Shown: piece by piece, positions 41,516 to 53,142 of the stretch | Position numbering within the stretch: the stretch's first letter is position 1 | Layout: the number at the start of each line of letters is the position of its first letter | From: Microbacterium oxydans | Lineage (GTDB): Bacteria > Actinomycetota > Actinomycetes > Actinomycetales > Microbacteriaceae | Assembly (NCBI RefSeq): GCF_000956525.1 | Contig: NZ_JYIW01000025.1 | Span: 310,001-374,000, forward strand | DNA: 64,000 bases | Reading direction: 5' to 3' | The notes under the pieces: model-generated | What the model was told of the DNA's origin: nothing | The model's database searches: none | Seen by the model: the letters and a program-made list of their open reading frames with translations, nothing else | Program-made: the position numbers and the translations under genes

Positions 41516-42718
41516 ACGAGACCCGCCGACATCCCGGCCCGATCGGTTCAGCTCGGACAGCAGCCGTTGGGCGAGTGGGGTCGTCTGCACTGCAGGGGGC
41601 GGCGATGCCTGAAGATGCGCGAGCTCCTGCTCGGCCTCCCGGACGGCGGCCCGCGCCGCCAACGCGCGGTACCACGGTGCGCGCTCGCGCGCGGCGTGCG
41701 CGTCCCGCACCCTGATGCGCGCCGCCCTCAGCAGCGTCTGATACTCGGCCTCACGGCGCTGGGCCTCCGTCTGCTGCTCCAAGGGGAGATCACGGTCGAG
41801 GGCGGCGACCGCGATCCACGACGATGCCACCAGCATCACGACCCCGTTGACGCGGAACCACAGCAGGAGTCCGATGAAGATCGCGAACGTGGCGAGCAGC
41901 GGATTCGAGGGCGTGTAGCTCAGGAGGAAGCCCGCGCCGTACTGGAGGACCGTCATCGCGCCGCCGCCGAGCAGCGCGCCCGGCCAGATCGTGCCCCAGT
42001 GCAGCGACGTTCCGGTGAGGAAGCGGACCATGGCTGCCAAGGCTGCGGACATCAGGGCGAACGAGACCAGGACAGTGCCGATGCGGATGCCGATGTTGAC
42101 GCCACCGGAGCCGGAGTCCCAGCCCAACAGGCTCAGCAGCCAGCTCAGCACTGCCGCGCTGGCGGAGCTGAGGATCGAACCGGCGACCAGGGCGGCGCCG
42201 AAGATCGCGGCCGCCAGCAGATCGCGTGCCTTCAGCAGCAGGTAGCTGCGCCGGTCCGGTGGGAGGCCGAAGATGTCCCTGGTCGCCCGGCGCGAGAACG
42301 TGACCCAGCCGATCGCGGTCCAGATGACGGTGCCGAGTGCGATCAGGCCGGTGACGCTCAGGACGCCGGTCGTGTTCGCAGCGATGTCCTGCACCTGCGC
42401 GGGCGTCACGAGACCGCCGTCGGCGACGATCAGGTTCGGGATGTAGCTGTTGATCATCACGATGAGGCCATCGACGGCCTCCTCGCTGCCGCCGAGCCAG
42501 AGGCCGGCGATCGCGAAGGTGAGGTAGATCGCCGCGAAGATCGCGAAGAGCGCCTGATAGCTCACGCCTGCAGCGAGGAGGAATCCGTTGTGCTGCAGGA
42601 AATGCCGCCAGACCCGCACCGGGAACAGCCCGAGCGTTCGCTGGGTCAGCGCCGTCGCACGTTCGACAGCCGCATCCAGGCGACCGGGATCGGTCGCGTT
42701 TCCAGCGGGTTCAGACAC
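41513..42718 (-). CDS. YihY/UPF0761-family inner-membrane protein
   Basis: The 401-residue protein has about six membrane segments between residues 45 and 320, the family motif GVSYQALFAIFAAIY near the first, and a long cytoplasmic C-terminal tail rich in Arg, Glu and Ala that could form a coiled coil. YihY proteins were once called ribonuclease BN, but that assignment was withdrawn; the role is unknown. The start is GTG with TAGGGT six bases before it. Confidence 0.88.
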   Translation of the reverse strand: MSEPAGNATDPGRLDAAVERATALTQRTLGLFPVRVWRHFLQHNGFLLAAGVSYQALFAIFAAIYLTFAIAGLWLGGSEEAVDGLIVMINSYIPNLIVADGGLVTPAQVQDIAANTTGVLSVTGLIALGTVIWTAIGWVTFSRRATRDIFGLPPDRRSYLLLKARDLLAAAIFGAALVAGSILSSASAAVLSWLLSLLGWDSGSGGVNIGIRIGTVLVSFALMSAALAAMVRFLTGTSLHWGTIWPGALLGGGAMTVLQYGAGFLLSYTPSNPLLATFAIFIGLLLWFRVNGVVMLVASSWIAVAALDRDLPLEQQTEAQRREAEYQTLLRAARIRVRDAHAARERAPWYRALAARAAVREAEQELAHLQASPPPAVQTTPLAQRLLSELNRSGRDVGGSR

Positions 42719-42724
42719 CTCTCC

Positions 42725-42730
42725 ACCCTA
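42725..42730 (-). promoter_or_regulatory. Putative -10 (TAGGGT) for leaderless YihY-family mRNA
   Basis: TAGGGT, GGAGAG, GTG 42718. The spacer could also act as a ribosome site, but it touches the start codon. Confidence 0.5.
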
Positions 42731-42773
42731 TCCAAGCGGCGAAGGCGGCAGCGGCGACCACTGCTGGGGATGC

Positions 42774-42809
42774 GAGAACGGGCGGTCCCATCAGGGACCG
42801 CCCGTTCTC
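42774..42809 (-). terminator. Terminator of the sdh operon
   Basis: A perfect 16-bp stem (42774-42789 with 42794-42809) with an ATCA loop lies 23 bases after the sdhB stop. Confidence 0.82.
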
Positions 42810-42831
42810 GGATGCGTGCGTGATGCGACCG

Positions 42832-43599
42832 TCAGGGACGGCCGCGCAGGACCGCCTGCTTGACCTCGGCGATCGCCTTCGTGACCTCGATGCCACGGGG
42901 GCAGGCCTCGGAGCAGTTGAAGGTCGTGCGGCAGCGCCAGACGCCTTCCTTGTCGTTGAGGATGTCGAGGCGGACCGCGGCGTTGTCGTCGCGCGAATCG
43001 AAGATGAAGCGGTGCGCGTTCACGATCGCCGCCGGGCCGAAGTACTGCCCGTCGGTCCAGAACACGGGGCACGACGAGGTGCACGCGGCGCACAGGATGC
43101 ACTTCGTGGTGTCGTCGAAGATCTCGCGGTCGGCGATGGTCTGCACCCGCTCCTTGCCCTTCTCCGGCACGGAGCTGGCGACCAGGAACGGCTGCACCTC
43201 GCGGTAGGACGCGAAGAACGGCTCCATGTCGACGACGAGGTCCTTCTCGAGCGGCAGACCCTTGATCGCCTCGACGTAGATCGGCTTCGAGATGTCGAGA
43301 TCCTTGATCAGCGTCTTGCAGGCGAGTCGGTTGCGGCCGTTGATGCGCATGGCGTCGGAGCCGCAGATGCCGTGGGCGCATGATCGACGGAAGGTCAGCG
43401 AGCCGTCGACCTCCCACTTGATCTTGTGCAGGGCATCGAGCACGCGGTCGGTGGAGTAGAGCTCCACGTCGTAGTCGACCCAGTGCGGCTCGGCGTCGAC
43501 CTCGGGATCGAAGCGACGGATGTTGAAGGTCACGATGAAGGACTGGATCGGAGCCTCTTCGGTCGTGTCTGCTGGAGCTTCGGCGATGGCGGTCGACAT
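42832..43599 (-). CDS. sdhB: Succinate dehydrogenase iron-sulfur subunit
   Basis: The 255-residue subunit passes electrons from the flavin to quinone. The 2Fe-2S site uses Cys74, Cys79, Asp82 and Cys94 (CAHGICGSDAM). The C-terminal clusters use CILCAACTSSCP and CRTTFNCSEACP. Asp in the third position is normal for many SdhB proteins. It follows sdhA by two bases. Confidence 0.96.
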   Translation of the reverse strand: MSTAIAEAPADTTEEAPIQSFIVTFNIRRFDPEVDAEPHWVDYDVELYSTDRVLDALHKIKWEVDGSLTFRRSCAHGICGSDAMRINGRNRLACKTLIKDLDISKPIYVEAIKGLPLEKDLVVDMEPFFASYREVQPFLVASSVPEKGKERVQTIADREIFDDTTKCILCAACTSSCPVFWTDGQYFGPAAIVNAHRFIFDSRDDNAAVRLDILNDKEGVWRCRTTFNCSEACPRGIEVTKAIAEVKQAVLRGRP

Positions 43600-43601
43600 G
43601 C

Positions 43602-45428
43602 TCAGTACTTCCTCTCCATCGGCGGGTAGTTGAACTCACCCTTGTCGTTCTTGGTGAACACGACGGGCTTCCAGTCGAGCTTGATGTGATCGCTCGGCGT
43701 CGACGAATGCGGGTCGCCGGTCAGGTACGCCATCGTGTGCTTCATGTACTTCTCGTCGTCACGCGTCGGGAAGTCGTCGCGCATGTGGCCGCCGCGGCTC
43801 TCCTGACGGTTCTGCGCCGCGTAGACCACGACCTCGGCGATGTCGAGCAGGAAGCCCAGCTCGACGGCCTCGAGCAGGTCGGTGTTGAACCGCTTGCCCT
43901 TGTCGTCGACGTGGACGTTCATGTAACGGTCGCGCAGTTCCTTGATGACGCCGAGCACGTGCTCGAGCGACTCGTGCGTGCGGAACACCTGCGCGCCCTT
44001 GTCCATCTCGTCCTGCAGCTCCTTGCGGAGCACGGCGATGCGCTCGGTGCCCTGGTTGTTGCGCAGGTCCTCGATCATCCCCGACACGAATCCGGCGGGG
44101 TTCTCGGGCAGCGGCACGAACTCGGCCGTCTTCACGTACTCGACGGCCTTGCGACCTGCGCGCTTGCCGAACACGTTGATGTCGAGCAGCGAGTTGGTGC
44201 CGAGGCGGTTGGCGCCGTGCACCGAGACGCAGGCGCACTCGCCGGCGGCGTACAGGCCGGGCACGACGGTGTCGTTGTCGGCCAGCACCTCGGCGTCGTT
44301 GTTCGTGGGAATGCCGCCCATCGCGTAGTGCGCGGTCGGCATCACCGGCACCGGCTCGACGACCGGGTCGACGCCGAGATACGTGCGGGCGAACTCCGTG
44401 ATGTCCGGGAGCTTGGTCTCGAGCACCTCTGCACCCAGGTGTGTGCAGTCGAGCAGCACGTAGTCCTTGTGCGGACCGGCGCCGCGGCCTTCCGCGACCT
44501 CCTGCACCATGCAGCGCGCGACGATGTCACGCGGTGCGAGGTCCTTGATCGTGGGGGCGTAGCGCTCCATGAAGCGCTCACCCGAGGCGTTCCGCAGGAT
44601 CGCGCCCTCGCCTCGCGCGCCTTCCGTGAGGAGGATGCCGAGGCCGGCGAGTCCTGTGGGGTGGAACTGGAAGAACTCGAGGTCCTCGAGGGGGAGGCCC
44701 TTGCGCCAGACGATGCCGACGCCATCGCCCGTGAGGGTGTGCGCGTTGGAGGTCGTCTTGAAGATCTTGCCGAAGCCGCCGGTCGCGAAGATCACGGCCT
44801 TGGCCTGGAAGACGTGCAGCTCGCCGGTCGCCAGGTCGTAGGCGACGACCCCGGAGACCTGCGTCTTGCCGTCGGCATCCTTCACCGTCAGCAGATCGAG
44901 CACGTAGAACTCGTTGAAGAAGTTGATGCCGAGGCGCACGCAGTTCTGGAACAGCGTCTGGAGGATCATGTGACCCGTGCGGTCGGCCGCGTAGCAGGCG
45001 CGACGCACCGGCGTCTTGCCGTGCTCAGCCGTGTGACCGCCGAATCGACGCTGGTCGATCTTGCCTTCCGGCGTGCGGTTGAACGGAAGCCCCATGTTCT
45101 CGAGGTCGATGACTGCGTCGATCGCCTCCTTCGCGAGGATCTCCGCCGCATCCTGGTCGACGAGGTAGTCGCCGCCCTTGACCGTGTCGAAGGTGTGCCA
45201 CTCCCAGGAGTCCTCCTCGACGTTCGCGAGCGCAGCCGCCATGCCGCCCTGCGCCGCACCCGTGTGGGAACGCGTCGGGTACAGCTTGGAGATCACCGCG
45301 GTCTTCGCGCCGGGACCTGCTTCGATCGCCGCGCGCATTCCGGCGCCTCCGGCGCCCACGATCACGATGTCGAACTGGTGGTAGTGCACGCCGTCACGGA
45401 CGACGGAATCCTGCGTCTCGGTAGTCAC
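43602..45428 (-). CDS. sdhA: Succinate dehydrogenase flavoprotein subunit
   Basis: The 608-residue subunit oxidises succinate to fumarate in the citric acid cycle on the cytoplasmic face of the membrane. It has [15 protein letters not shown] (about 23-37), the covalent-FAD His55 in [11 protein letters not shown], the substrate region [14 protein letters not shown] and the active-site [13 protein letters not shown]. The start is GTG 45428. It lies between sdhD and sdhB. Confidence 0.97.
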   Translation of the reverse strand: MTTETQDSVVRDGVHYHQFDIVIVGAGGAGMRAAIEAGPGAKTAVISKLYPTRSHTGAAQGGMAAALANVEEDSWEWHTFDTVKGGDYLVDQDAAEILAKEAIDAVIDLENMGLPFNRTPEGKIDQRRFGGHTAEHGKTPVRRACYAADRTGHMILQTLFQNCVRLGINFFNEFYVLDLLTVKDADGKTQVSGVVAYDLATGELHVFQAKAVIFATGGFGKIFKTTSNAHTLTGDGVGIVWRKGLPLEDLEFFQFHPTGLAGLGILLTEGARGEGAILRNASGERFMERYAPTIKDLAPRDIVARCMVQEVAEGRGAGPHKDYVLLDCTHLGAEVLETKLPDITEFARTYLGVDPVVEPVPVMPTAHYAMGGIPTNNDAEVLADNDTVVPGLYAAGECACVSVHGANRLGTNSLLDINVFGKRAGRKAVEYVKTAEFVPLPENPAGFVSGMIEDLRNNQGTERIAVLRKELQDEMDKGAQVFRTHESLEHVLGVIKELRDRYMNVHVDDKGKRFNTDLLEAVELGFLLDIAEVVVYAAQNRQESRGGHMRDDFPTRDDEKYMKHTMAYLTGDPHSSTPSDHIKLDWKPVVFTKNDKGEFNYPPMERKY

Positions 45429-45447
45429 TTGTTCTTTAACCTTCTTC

Positions 45448-45894
45448 TCAGTTCCCGACCAGCGCAGCGCATTCGCTCCAGAGGACGCTGTCCTCTGTGA
45501 CGCCCAAGCACGGGTCGAACGTGAACACGACGAGCGTGCCGAGCAGGATCAGCAGACCGGCCGAGAGGCCGAGCGCCCAGACCAGTGCCGTGCGGGCCTT
45601 CTCGTTCGTGACGTAGTCGTTGACGATGGTGCGCATGCCGTTGGCGCCGTGGATCAGTGCGAGCCACAGCATCAGGACGTCCCACCACTGCCAGAACGGC
45701 GTGGCGAACTTGCCGGCGATGAACGCGAAGTCGAGGGCGTGGATGCCCTCGCCGACCATCAGGTTGATGAAGAGGTGGCCGAAGATCAGCACGACGAGCA
45801 CGATGCCCGAAGCGCGCATGAAGACCCAGCCCCACTTCTCGAGGTTGAAGCCGCGCTGGCGGCGGGCGGGCGCGATGGCGGTCTGCGCGGTCAT
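45448..45894 (-). CDS. sdhD: Succinate dehydrogenase membrane anchor subunit SdhD
   Basis: The 148-residue anchor has three membrane segments and the heme-ligand region [15 protein letters not shown] (about 37-51) and [14 protein letters not shown]. It begins in an ATGA overlap with sdhC. With SdhC it binds heme b and quinone. Confidence 0.9.
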   Translation of the reverse strand: MTAQTAIAPARRQRGFNLEKWGWVFMRASGIVLVVLIFGHLFINLMVGEGIHALDFAFIAGKFATPFWQWWDVLMLWLALIHGANGMRTIVNDYVTNEKARTALVWALGLSAGLLILLGTLVVFTFDPCLGVTEDSVLWSECAALVGN

Positions 45895-46328
45895 CAGTGT
45901 CCTCCTCCGAAGCCGGCGAACGCGAGGATCAGGTGGCGGGGCACGAAGCCGGCCATGATGATGGCCCATACCCCGATGACGCCCCAGAACAGCTGGCGCT
46001 GGTACTTCGCGCCCTTGGACCAGAAGTCGACCGTGATGATGCGCAGGCCGTTCATGGCATGGAACACGATCGCGGCGACGAGGACGACCTCGCCGAGCGC
46101 CATGACCGGGTTCTTGTACGTGCCGATGACGGCGTTGTACGCCTCGGGGGAGACCCTGATCAGCGCAGTGTCGAGCACATGCACCAGCAGGAAGAAGAAG
46201 ATGGCGACTCCGGTGATGCGATGAAGCACCCACGACCACATGCCTTCGCGACCCCGATAGAGGGTGCCGCGGGGGGTCTTGGACGTGGTTTCCGAAATCG
46301 ACGGTGTCAAGCGAGCGCTTGTGGACAC
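45894..46328 (-). CDS. sdhC: Succinate dehydrogenase cytochrome b556 subunit SdhC
   Basis: The 144-residue subunit has three membrane segments. The signature GMWSWVLHRITGVAIF (about 28-43) and the heme-binding VFHAMNGLRII are both present. GTG 46328 is chosen because AGGGAGG lies six bases upstream; the open frame runs further but without such a site. It is the first gene of sdhCDAB. Confidence 0.92.
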   Translation of the reverse strand: MSTSARLTPSISETTSKTPRGTLYRGREGMWSWVLHRITGVAIFFFLLVHVLDTALIRVSPEAYNAVIGTYKNPVMALGEVVLVAAIVFHAMNGLRIITVDFWSKGAKYQRQLFWGVIGVWAIIMAGFVPRHLILAFAGFGGGH

Positions 46329-46422
46329 GGTCGTCCTCCCTGGATCGATGAGCGTCGGTCGCGTGCGCTGCGCTCGTCCAAGAGTGATCCTGTCGAAAGT
46401 CAGGCATGCCCGATCGTTGTCC

Positions 46423-46428
46423 ATCCTA
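46423..46428 (-). promoter_or_regulatory. Putative -10 (TAGGAT) of the sdh operon
   Basis: In the 181-base gap 46329-46509 between divergent sdhC and manC, TAGGAT on the minus strand would give an untranslated leader of about 90 bases. No clear -35 is seen. Confidence 0.35.
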
Positions 46429-46497
46429 TTCCTGTCAGATGACTGGGAGCGACGAAGGCGACCCTTACCGGAGCCGGATGCCGGAGAGCGGCCCGGG

Positions 46498-46503
46498 TAC
46501 GCT
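46498..46503 (+). promoter_or_regulatory. Putative -10 (TACGCT) for leaderless manC mRNA
   Basis: TACGCT, GGCGAG, GTG 46510. Confidence 0.5.
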
Positions 46504-46509
46504 GGCGAG

Positions 46510-47625
46510 GTGACCGAACCCATCAAGGACTTCTACGCGGTGATCCCGGCCGGCGGCATCGGGAGCAGGCTCTGGCCGCTGTCCCGCGCCGACGCCCCCA
46601 AGTTCCTGCACGACCTGACCGGATCGGGGCACTCGCTGCTCCGCGACACCTGGGATCGGCTGGAGCCGCTCGCCGGGCCCGAGCGCATCGCAGTGGTCAC
46701 CGGTCGAGCCCACCGCGCAGCCGTCGAAGCCGAGCTTCCCGGCATCGCCGACCTCAACGTCTTCCTCGAGTCGGAGCCGCGCGAGTCGGCGGCCGCGATC
46801 GGCCTCGCCGCCGCGATCCTGCATCGCAGGAACCCCGAGGTGATCATCGGTTCGTTCAGCGCAGACCACGTCATCCGCAATACGCGCGTGTTCGAGTTCA
46901 CGGTGCGGGACGCGGTCGAGGTCGCGCGCGACGGGTACATCTGCACGATCGGCATCACGCCGACCGAGCCAGCCGTCGGGTTCGGCTACATCAAGAAGGG
47001 TGCGGAACTCGTCGTCGAGCGCGCCCGCGAGGCCGCGCTGGTCGAGACCTTCGTGGAGAAGCCCGACCTCGAGACGGCGAAGGCCTATCTCGCCGATCGC
47101 GACTATCTCTGGAACGCCGGCATGTTCATCTCGAAGGCGAGCGTGCTGCTCGAGGAGCTGGAGGCGAACGAGCCGGAACTCCACGCAGGTCTCCTCGAAC
47201 TCGCCGAGGCGTGGGACGACCGCGAGACGCGCGGCCCTGCCGTCGATCGGATCTGGCCCGGTCTGAAGAAGATCGCGATCGACTACGCCGTCGCCGAGCC
47301 GGCGGCCCGCCGGGGACGACTCGCCGTCGTGCCTGGACACTTCGACTGGGACGATGTCGGCGACTTCGCGTCGCTGACCAAGCTGATCACCCACGGACGC
47401 AAGAACGACCTCGCCGTGCTCGGCCCGAAGGCACGCGTCCTGACGGACGGCGCGAGCGGCATCCTGGTCAGCCAGACCTCACGCGTCATCAGCCTGGTCG
47501 GCGTGCAGGACATCGTGGTCGTCGATACGCCCGACGCGCTCCTGGTCACCACGGTCGAGCACGCGCAGCGTGTGAAGGGCGTCGTCGAATCGCTCAAGCT
47601 CACCGGCCGAGGGGACGTGCTCTGA
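46510..47625 (+). CDS. manC: Mannose-1-phosphate guanylyltransferase
   Basis: The 371-residue enzyme makes GDP-mannose for cell envelope glycans. It has the nucleotide site PAGGIGSRLWPLSRADAPKF (about 12-31), SADHVI, FVEKPD and WNAGMFI, and the C-terminal FDWDDVGDF. It lacks the C-terminal isomerase domain of bifunctional enzymes. I chose GTG 46510 because TACGCT lies six bases upstream and the conserved protein begins just after it. Confidence 0.92.
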   Translation: MTEPIKDFYAVIPAGGIGSRLWPLSRADAPKFLHDLTGSGHSLLRDTWDRLEPLAGPERIAVVTGRAHRAAVEAELPGIADLNVFLESEPRESAAAIGLAAAILHRRNPEVIIGSFSADHVIRNTRVFEFTVRDAVEVARDGYICTIGITPTEPAVGFGYIKKGAELVVERAREAALVETFVEKPDLETAKAYLADRDYLWNAGMFISKASVLLEELEANEPELHAGLLELAEAWDDRETRGPAVDRIWPGLKKIAIDYAVAEPAARRGRLAVVPGHFDWDDVGDFASLTKLITHGRKNDLAVLGPKARVLTDGASGILVSQTSRVISLVGVQDIVVVDTPDALLVTTVEHAQRVKGVVESLKLTGRGDVL

Positions 47626-47771
47626 TGAGCAACGACCTCCGCTCATCGGTCGCTTGATTCCAGGTTCATAACCATTCACTGGCACAGGGGCCGGCGGCGC
47701 GCGAAATCGACGAAACACTGGGTAACTTTGATCGATCCGCGAGGGCCGCGGTTCGTCGAGGGAGGCACCCG

Positions 47772-48893
47772 TTGACCATCTCCACCACCAAGAAGCTGCT
47801 GGGCGCGACCGTCGCCGCCGGCGTCATCTTCGCACTCGCCGGCTGCGGCCAGGCGCCGACCGACAGCGGATCGGGCTCTGAGAAGCCGGCTGACTCCGAC
47901 TTCCTGCCCTGCCTCGTCTCCGACGCCGGCGGATGGAACGACAAGTCGTTCAACCAGTCGGCCAAGGAGGGCATGGACGCCGCTGCGAAGGAACTCGGCG
48001 TGAAGCCGCTCGAGTTCGAGTCGGCGAACGACAACGACTACGCTCCGAACCTCGAGACCGCCGTCTCCGAGGGGTGCTCGCTCATCATCTCGGTCGGCTT
48101 CAAGCTGTCCGCGGCGACCGTCGAGTCCGCGCTCGCGAACCCGAAGCTCAACTACGCGATCATCGACGACTGGGCTGACAACGACTTCGACGGCAACGTC
48201 GACGCGCCGAACATCAAGCCCCTCGTCTTCGACACCGCGCAGGCGGCGTACCTCGGCGGCTACGCGGCCGCTGCCTGGTCCGCTGAGTCCGGCGTCAACA
48301 AGGTCGGCACCTTCGGCGGCATGAAGATCCCGTCCGTCGCCGTGTTCATGGACGGCTACCAGCTCGGCGTCGAGAAGTACAACGAGGACAAGTCGGCTGC
48401 GGTCGAGGTCTTCGGCTGGGACGTCACCACGCAGGAGGGCTCCTTCACCGGCGGCTTCGACGCGAACGACACGGCGAAGCAGACCGCGCAGGGTGTGCTC
48501 GACCAGGGCGTCGACGTCATCCTCCCGGTCGGCGGCCCCGTCTACCAGAGCGCGGCTGCGGCGATCGCCGACAGTGGCAAGGACACCCTGATGCTCGGTG
48601 TCGACAGCGACCTCGCCGTCGCCGACCCGAGCGTCGCAGGCATCACGCTGGTCTCGATCATGAAGGCGATCGACGTGGCCGTGAAGGACGCCACCCTGGC
48701 CGCTGCCAAGGGCGAGTTCGACCCGGCTCCGTACGTGGGCACGCTCGAGAACGAGGGTGTCAAGCTCTCCGGCTTCGGCGACTTCGAGTCGAAGCTCCCG
48801 GCCGGCCTGACCGATGAGCTCAAGACCCTGCAGGAGCAGATCATCTCGGGCGACATCAAGGTGGAGTCCCCGAACTCCCCGACCTCCAAGTAA
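47772..48893 (+). CDS. BMP/PnrA-family nucleoside-binding lipoprotein
   Basis: The 373-residue lipoprotein has a lipobox LAGC ending near residue 25 and the BMP family fold (GGWNDKSFNQSAKEG, about 54-68). PnrA-like members bind purine nucleosides outside the membrane. The start is TTG 47772 with GGGAGG six bases upstream. The upstream gap 47626-47771 has TAACTT (about 47723) as a possible -10. It heads the nucleoside operon but is separated from the ATPase gene by a hairpin and a second promoter. Confidence 0.92.
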   Translation: MTISTTKKLLGATVAAGVIFALAGCGQAPTDSGSGSEKPADSDFLPCLVSDAGGWNDKSFNQSAKEGMDAAAKELGVKPLEFESANDNDYAPNLETAVSEGCSLIISVGFKLSAATVESALANPKLNYAIIDDWADNDFDGNVDAPNIKPLVFDTAQAAYLGGYAAAAWSAESGVNKVGTFGGMKIPSVAVFMDGYQLGVEKYNEDKSAAVEVFGWDVTTQEGSFTGGFDANDTAKQTAQGVLDQGVDVILPVGGPVYQSAAAAIADSGKDTLMLGVDSDLAVADPSVAGITLVSIMKAIDVAVKDATLAAAKGEFDPAPYVGTLENEGVKLSGFGDFESKLPAGLTDELKTLQEQIISGDIKVESPNSPTSK

Positions 48894-48912
48894 TTCCGTC
48901 GCAGTTCCCGCG

Positions 48913-48947
48913 CGGGGCGAGTGGTGAGCAGGATGCCACTCGCCCCG
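48913..48947 (+). terminator. Intercistronic hairpin after the nucleoside-binding protein gene
   Basis: A perfect 12-bp stem (48913-48924 with 48936-48947) with an 11-base loop may terminate part of transcription or stabilise the upstream mRNA. Confidence 0.7.
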
Positions 48948-48989
48948 TGTCGTGGACGGATGGAGATCCACCACGATGACTCTTCTGGA

Positions 48990-48995
48990 TAAGGT
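48990..48995 (+). promoter_or_regulatory. Putative -10 (TAAGGT) for leaderless transporter ATPase mRNA
   Basis: TAAGGT, GCAGAC, ATG 49002. AAGGT could alternatively act as a ribosome site on read-through mRNA. Confidence 0.45.
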
Positions 48996-49001
48996 GCAGA
49001 C

Positions 49002-50512
<1,511 letters not shown>

Positions 50513-50516
<4 letters not shown>

Positions 50517-51832
50517 GCGGAGCGACACCCGGCGCAGGAGATGTGACGAAGGGCATCCCGCCCGAGCAACTCGGCACCGCCACCGGGACGGTTCCCCGTG
50601 ACCCGTCCGATGTGCCCCCGCCCCCGCGCGGGAACGTGATCCTCAAGGAGATCCTCCGGGGGAACGCCGTCACCACGATCCTGGCGATCGTGCTGGCGCT
50701 GATCGTCGGCGGCATCCTCATCGCCTTCACGAACGAAGACGTGCAGACGGCATCCGGGTACTTCTTCTCCCGCCCCACCGACACGCTCGCAGCGGCATGG
50801 AATGCGGTCTACAACGGCTATGAGGCGCTGTTCCGCGGCGCGATCTTCAACGCCCGCGGCGCCGACTTCGCGGCACAGATCCGTCCGCTGACCAACACTC
50901 TCGGCTTCGCAGCACCGCTGATCGCCGCCGGTCTCGGCGTCGCGCTGGCGTTCCGCGTCGGCCTGTTCAACATCGGTGCCCGCGGACAGATGCTCATCGG
51001 CGTCGCTGTCGCAGCGCTCCTGACGTTCTCGCTCGACCTGCCGATCTGGCTGCACATCCCCGTGACGCTGATCGCCGGCATCGCCGGTGGTGCACTCTGG
51101 GGCGCGATCGCCGGTCTCATCAAGGCTCGCACCGGCGCGCACGAGGTGATCCTCACGATCATGCTCAACTACATCGCGTACTACCTGCTGCTGTGGCTGA
51201 TCCGGACACCGGGCCTGCTGCAGAAGCCGGGCACGAACCAGGCGCTCGGATCGGCCACGCCGGAGAGCGCGCAGTTCCCGACGCTCCTGGGTGCGCAGTT
51301 CCCCCTGCTCGACCTCGGGTTCGTGATCGTGATCCTGGCGACCCTGTTCGTCTGGTGGCTCATAGAGCGTTCGGCGCTCGGTCTGCGGATGCGCGCGGTC
51401 GGCGAGAACCCGCACGCCGCACGGGCCGCCGGAATCAGTGTGCAGCGCATCTACGTGTACGCGATGCTGTTCGCGGGTGGCCTCGCCGGTCTCGCAGGCA
51501 TGAACCAGATCCAGGGTGCGGTGACCACCGGTGTCACCGAGACCATCGACGCCGGCATCGGCTTCGACGCGATCACCGTCGCGCTGCTCGGGCGCAGCCG
51601 CGCCTGGGGCACGTTCGCCGCCGGCATCCTGTTCGGGGCGCTCAAGGCTGGCTCGTTCTCGATGCAGGCGCAGGACATCCCGGTCGACATCGTGCTGGTC
51701 GTGCAGTCCCTGGTCGTGCTGTTCATCGCCGCGCCTCCGCTGCTGCGCGCGGTGTTCTTCCTGCCGAAGACCGATATCGAGAAGGCGGCACGGCTCAGAG
51801 CCAAGGCCGCGAAGAAGGCGGTGACGGCATGA
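50513..51832 (+). CDS. Nucleoside ABC transporter permease 1
   Basis: The 439-residue permease of the BPD_transp_2 (YufP/NupP) type has about nine membrane segments and the coupling region MRAVGENPHAARAAGISVQR (about 294-313). The first 60 residues are an acidic and proline-rich cytoplasmic extension. It overlaps both neighbours. Confidence 0.92.
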
Positions 51833-53115
51833 TGTCTCTCGTGCAGAGCCAGGCCGCTGACGGCACTGTGCAGCTGGCGACCGTGAAGGAGCGGCACCTG
51901 AAGGCGCCGATCGTGCTGGCGGGAGCCACCGTGCTCCTCGCGCTGCTCTTCGTGTTCGTGCCGCGCGACGGCACCAGCACCTTCCGACTCTCCGACCAGT
52001 CGTCGGCACTCGCGCTGCCGGACGTCGCGCTGCCGACCGCATCGACGTTCTGGGTCGTCTTCGGCATCCTGGTGGTGCTGACGGTGGGCGGATTCCTCCG
52101 CGCCTGGACGTATCGCACGCCCTCGCTGTGGCTGGTCGTCGCGTTCAGCGTGCTCGCCGTCTTCGCCTTCCTCGTGTGGGCGGCAGCCGGGGGACTCGTG
52201 CCCGTCACGAGCCTGCTCTTCGGTGCTGTCTCACTCTCCGTGCCACTCGTCTTCGGTGCACTCGGTGGCGTCATCGGCGAACGTGCCGGCGTCGTGAACG
52301 TCGCGATCGAAGGGCAGCTGCTGCTCGGCGCCTTCTCTGCTGCGCTGCTCTCGAGCATCACCGGCAACCCCTTCGTCGGCCTGATCGGCGCGATGATCGG
52401 AGGCGTCCTGGTCGCGAGCGTGCTCGCCGCCTTCGCGATCAAGTACCTCGTCGAGCAGGTCATCGTCGGTGTCGTGCTCAACGTGCTCGTCACCGGACTC
52501 ACCGGGTTCCTCTACGGTGCGCTGCTCGCCCCCAACGAGGCGACGCTGAACGCGCCGGTGCGATTCCCGCGCGTGGAGATCCCACTGCTGAGCGACATCC
52601 CGATCATCGGACCGGTGCTGTTCAACCAGACGTTCATCGGGTACCTGATGTTCATCACCGTCGCGGTGGTGGCCTGGGGCCTGTACCGCACCAGGTGGGG
52701 CCTGCGGCTGCGTGCCGTCGGCGAGCACCCGCAGGCCGCTGACACCGTGGGCATCAAGGTCAACCCGACGCGATTCTGGAACGTGCTGCTGGCCGGTGCG
52801 ATCGCCGGCATGGGCGGCGCGTACTTCACGCTCGTCTCCGTGCCGCAGTTCGGCAAGGACATGACGGCGGGCCTCGGCTTCATCGCCCTCGCAGCCGTGA
52901 TCTTCGGACGGTGGGATCCGATCCGCGCGACGCTCGCGGCGCTGCTGTTCGGCTTCGCCACGAACTTGCAGAACCTGCTGTCGATCCTGAAGACGCCGAT
53001 CCCGGGTGAGTTCATGCTGATGCTGCCCTACGTGGTGACGCTGCTCGCGGTCGCCGGGTTCGCCGGACAGATCAAGGCCCCTGCCGCCGACGGCAAGCCC
53101 TACATCAAGTCCTAG
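51829..53115 (+). CDS. Nucleoside ABC transporter permease 2
   Basis: The 428-residue second permease of the YufQ/NupQ type has the coupling region LRAVGEHPQAADTVGI and the conserved IGERAGVVNVAIEGQLL (about 141-157). ATG 51829 overlaps permease 1 by four bases, and the next codon is also ATG. The N-terminal 130 residues with extra membrane segments are longer than in Bacillus homologues. Confidence 0.92.
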   Translation: MMSLVQSQAADGTVQLATVKERHLKAPIVLAGATVLLALLFVFVPRDGTSTFRLSDQSSALALPDVALPTASTFWVVFGILVVLTVGGFLRAWTYRTPSLWLVVAFSVLAVFAFLVWAAAGGLVPVTSLLFGAVSLSVPLVFGALGGVIGERAGVVNVAIEGQLLLGAFSAALLSSITGNPFVGLIGAMIGGVLVASVLAAFAIKYLVEQVIVGVVLNVLVTGLTGFLYGALLAPNEATLNAPVRFPRVEIPLLSDIPIIGPVLFNQTFIGYLMFITVAVVAWGLYRTRWGLRLRAVGEHPQAADTVGIKVNPTRFWNVLLAGAIAGMGGAYFTLVSVPQFGKDMTAGLGFIALAAVIFGRWDPIRATLAALLFGFATNLQNLLSILKTPIPGEFMLMLPYVVTLLAVAGFAGQIKAPAADGKPYIKS

Positions 53116-53142
53116 GGCTGTCGAGACAAAGGAACCATCGCA

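Noticed and set aside
43340..43380. Missing cysteine in the 2Fe-2S site of SdhB
   Set aside because: Asp in the third position is a normal ligand in many SdhB proteins, including that of Escherichia coli.
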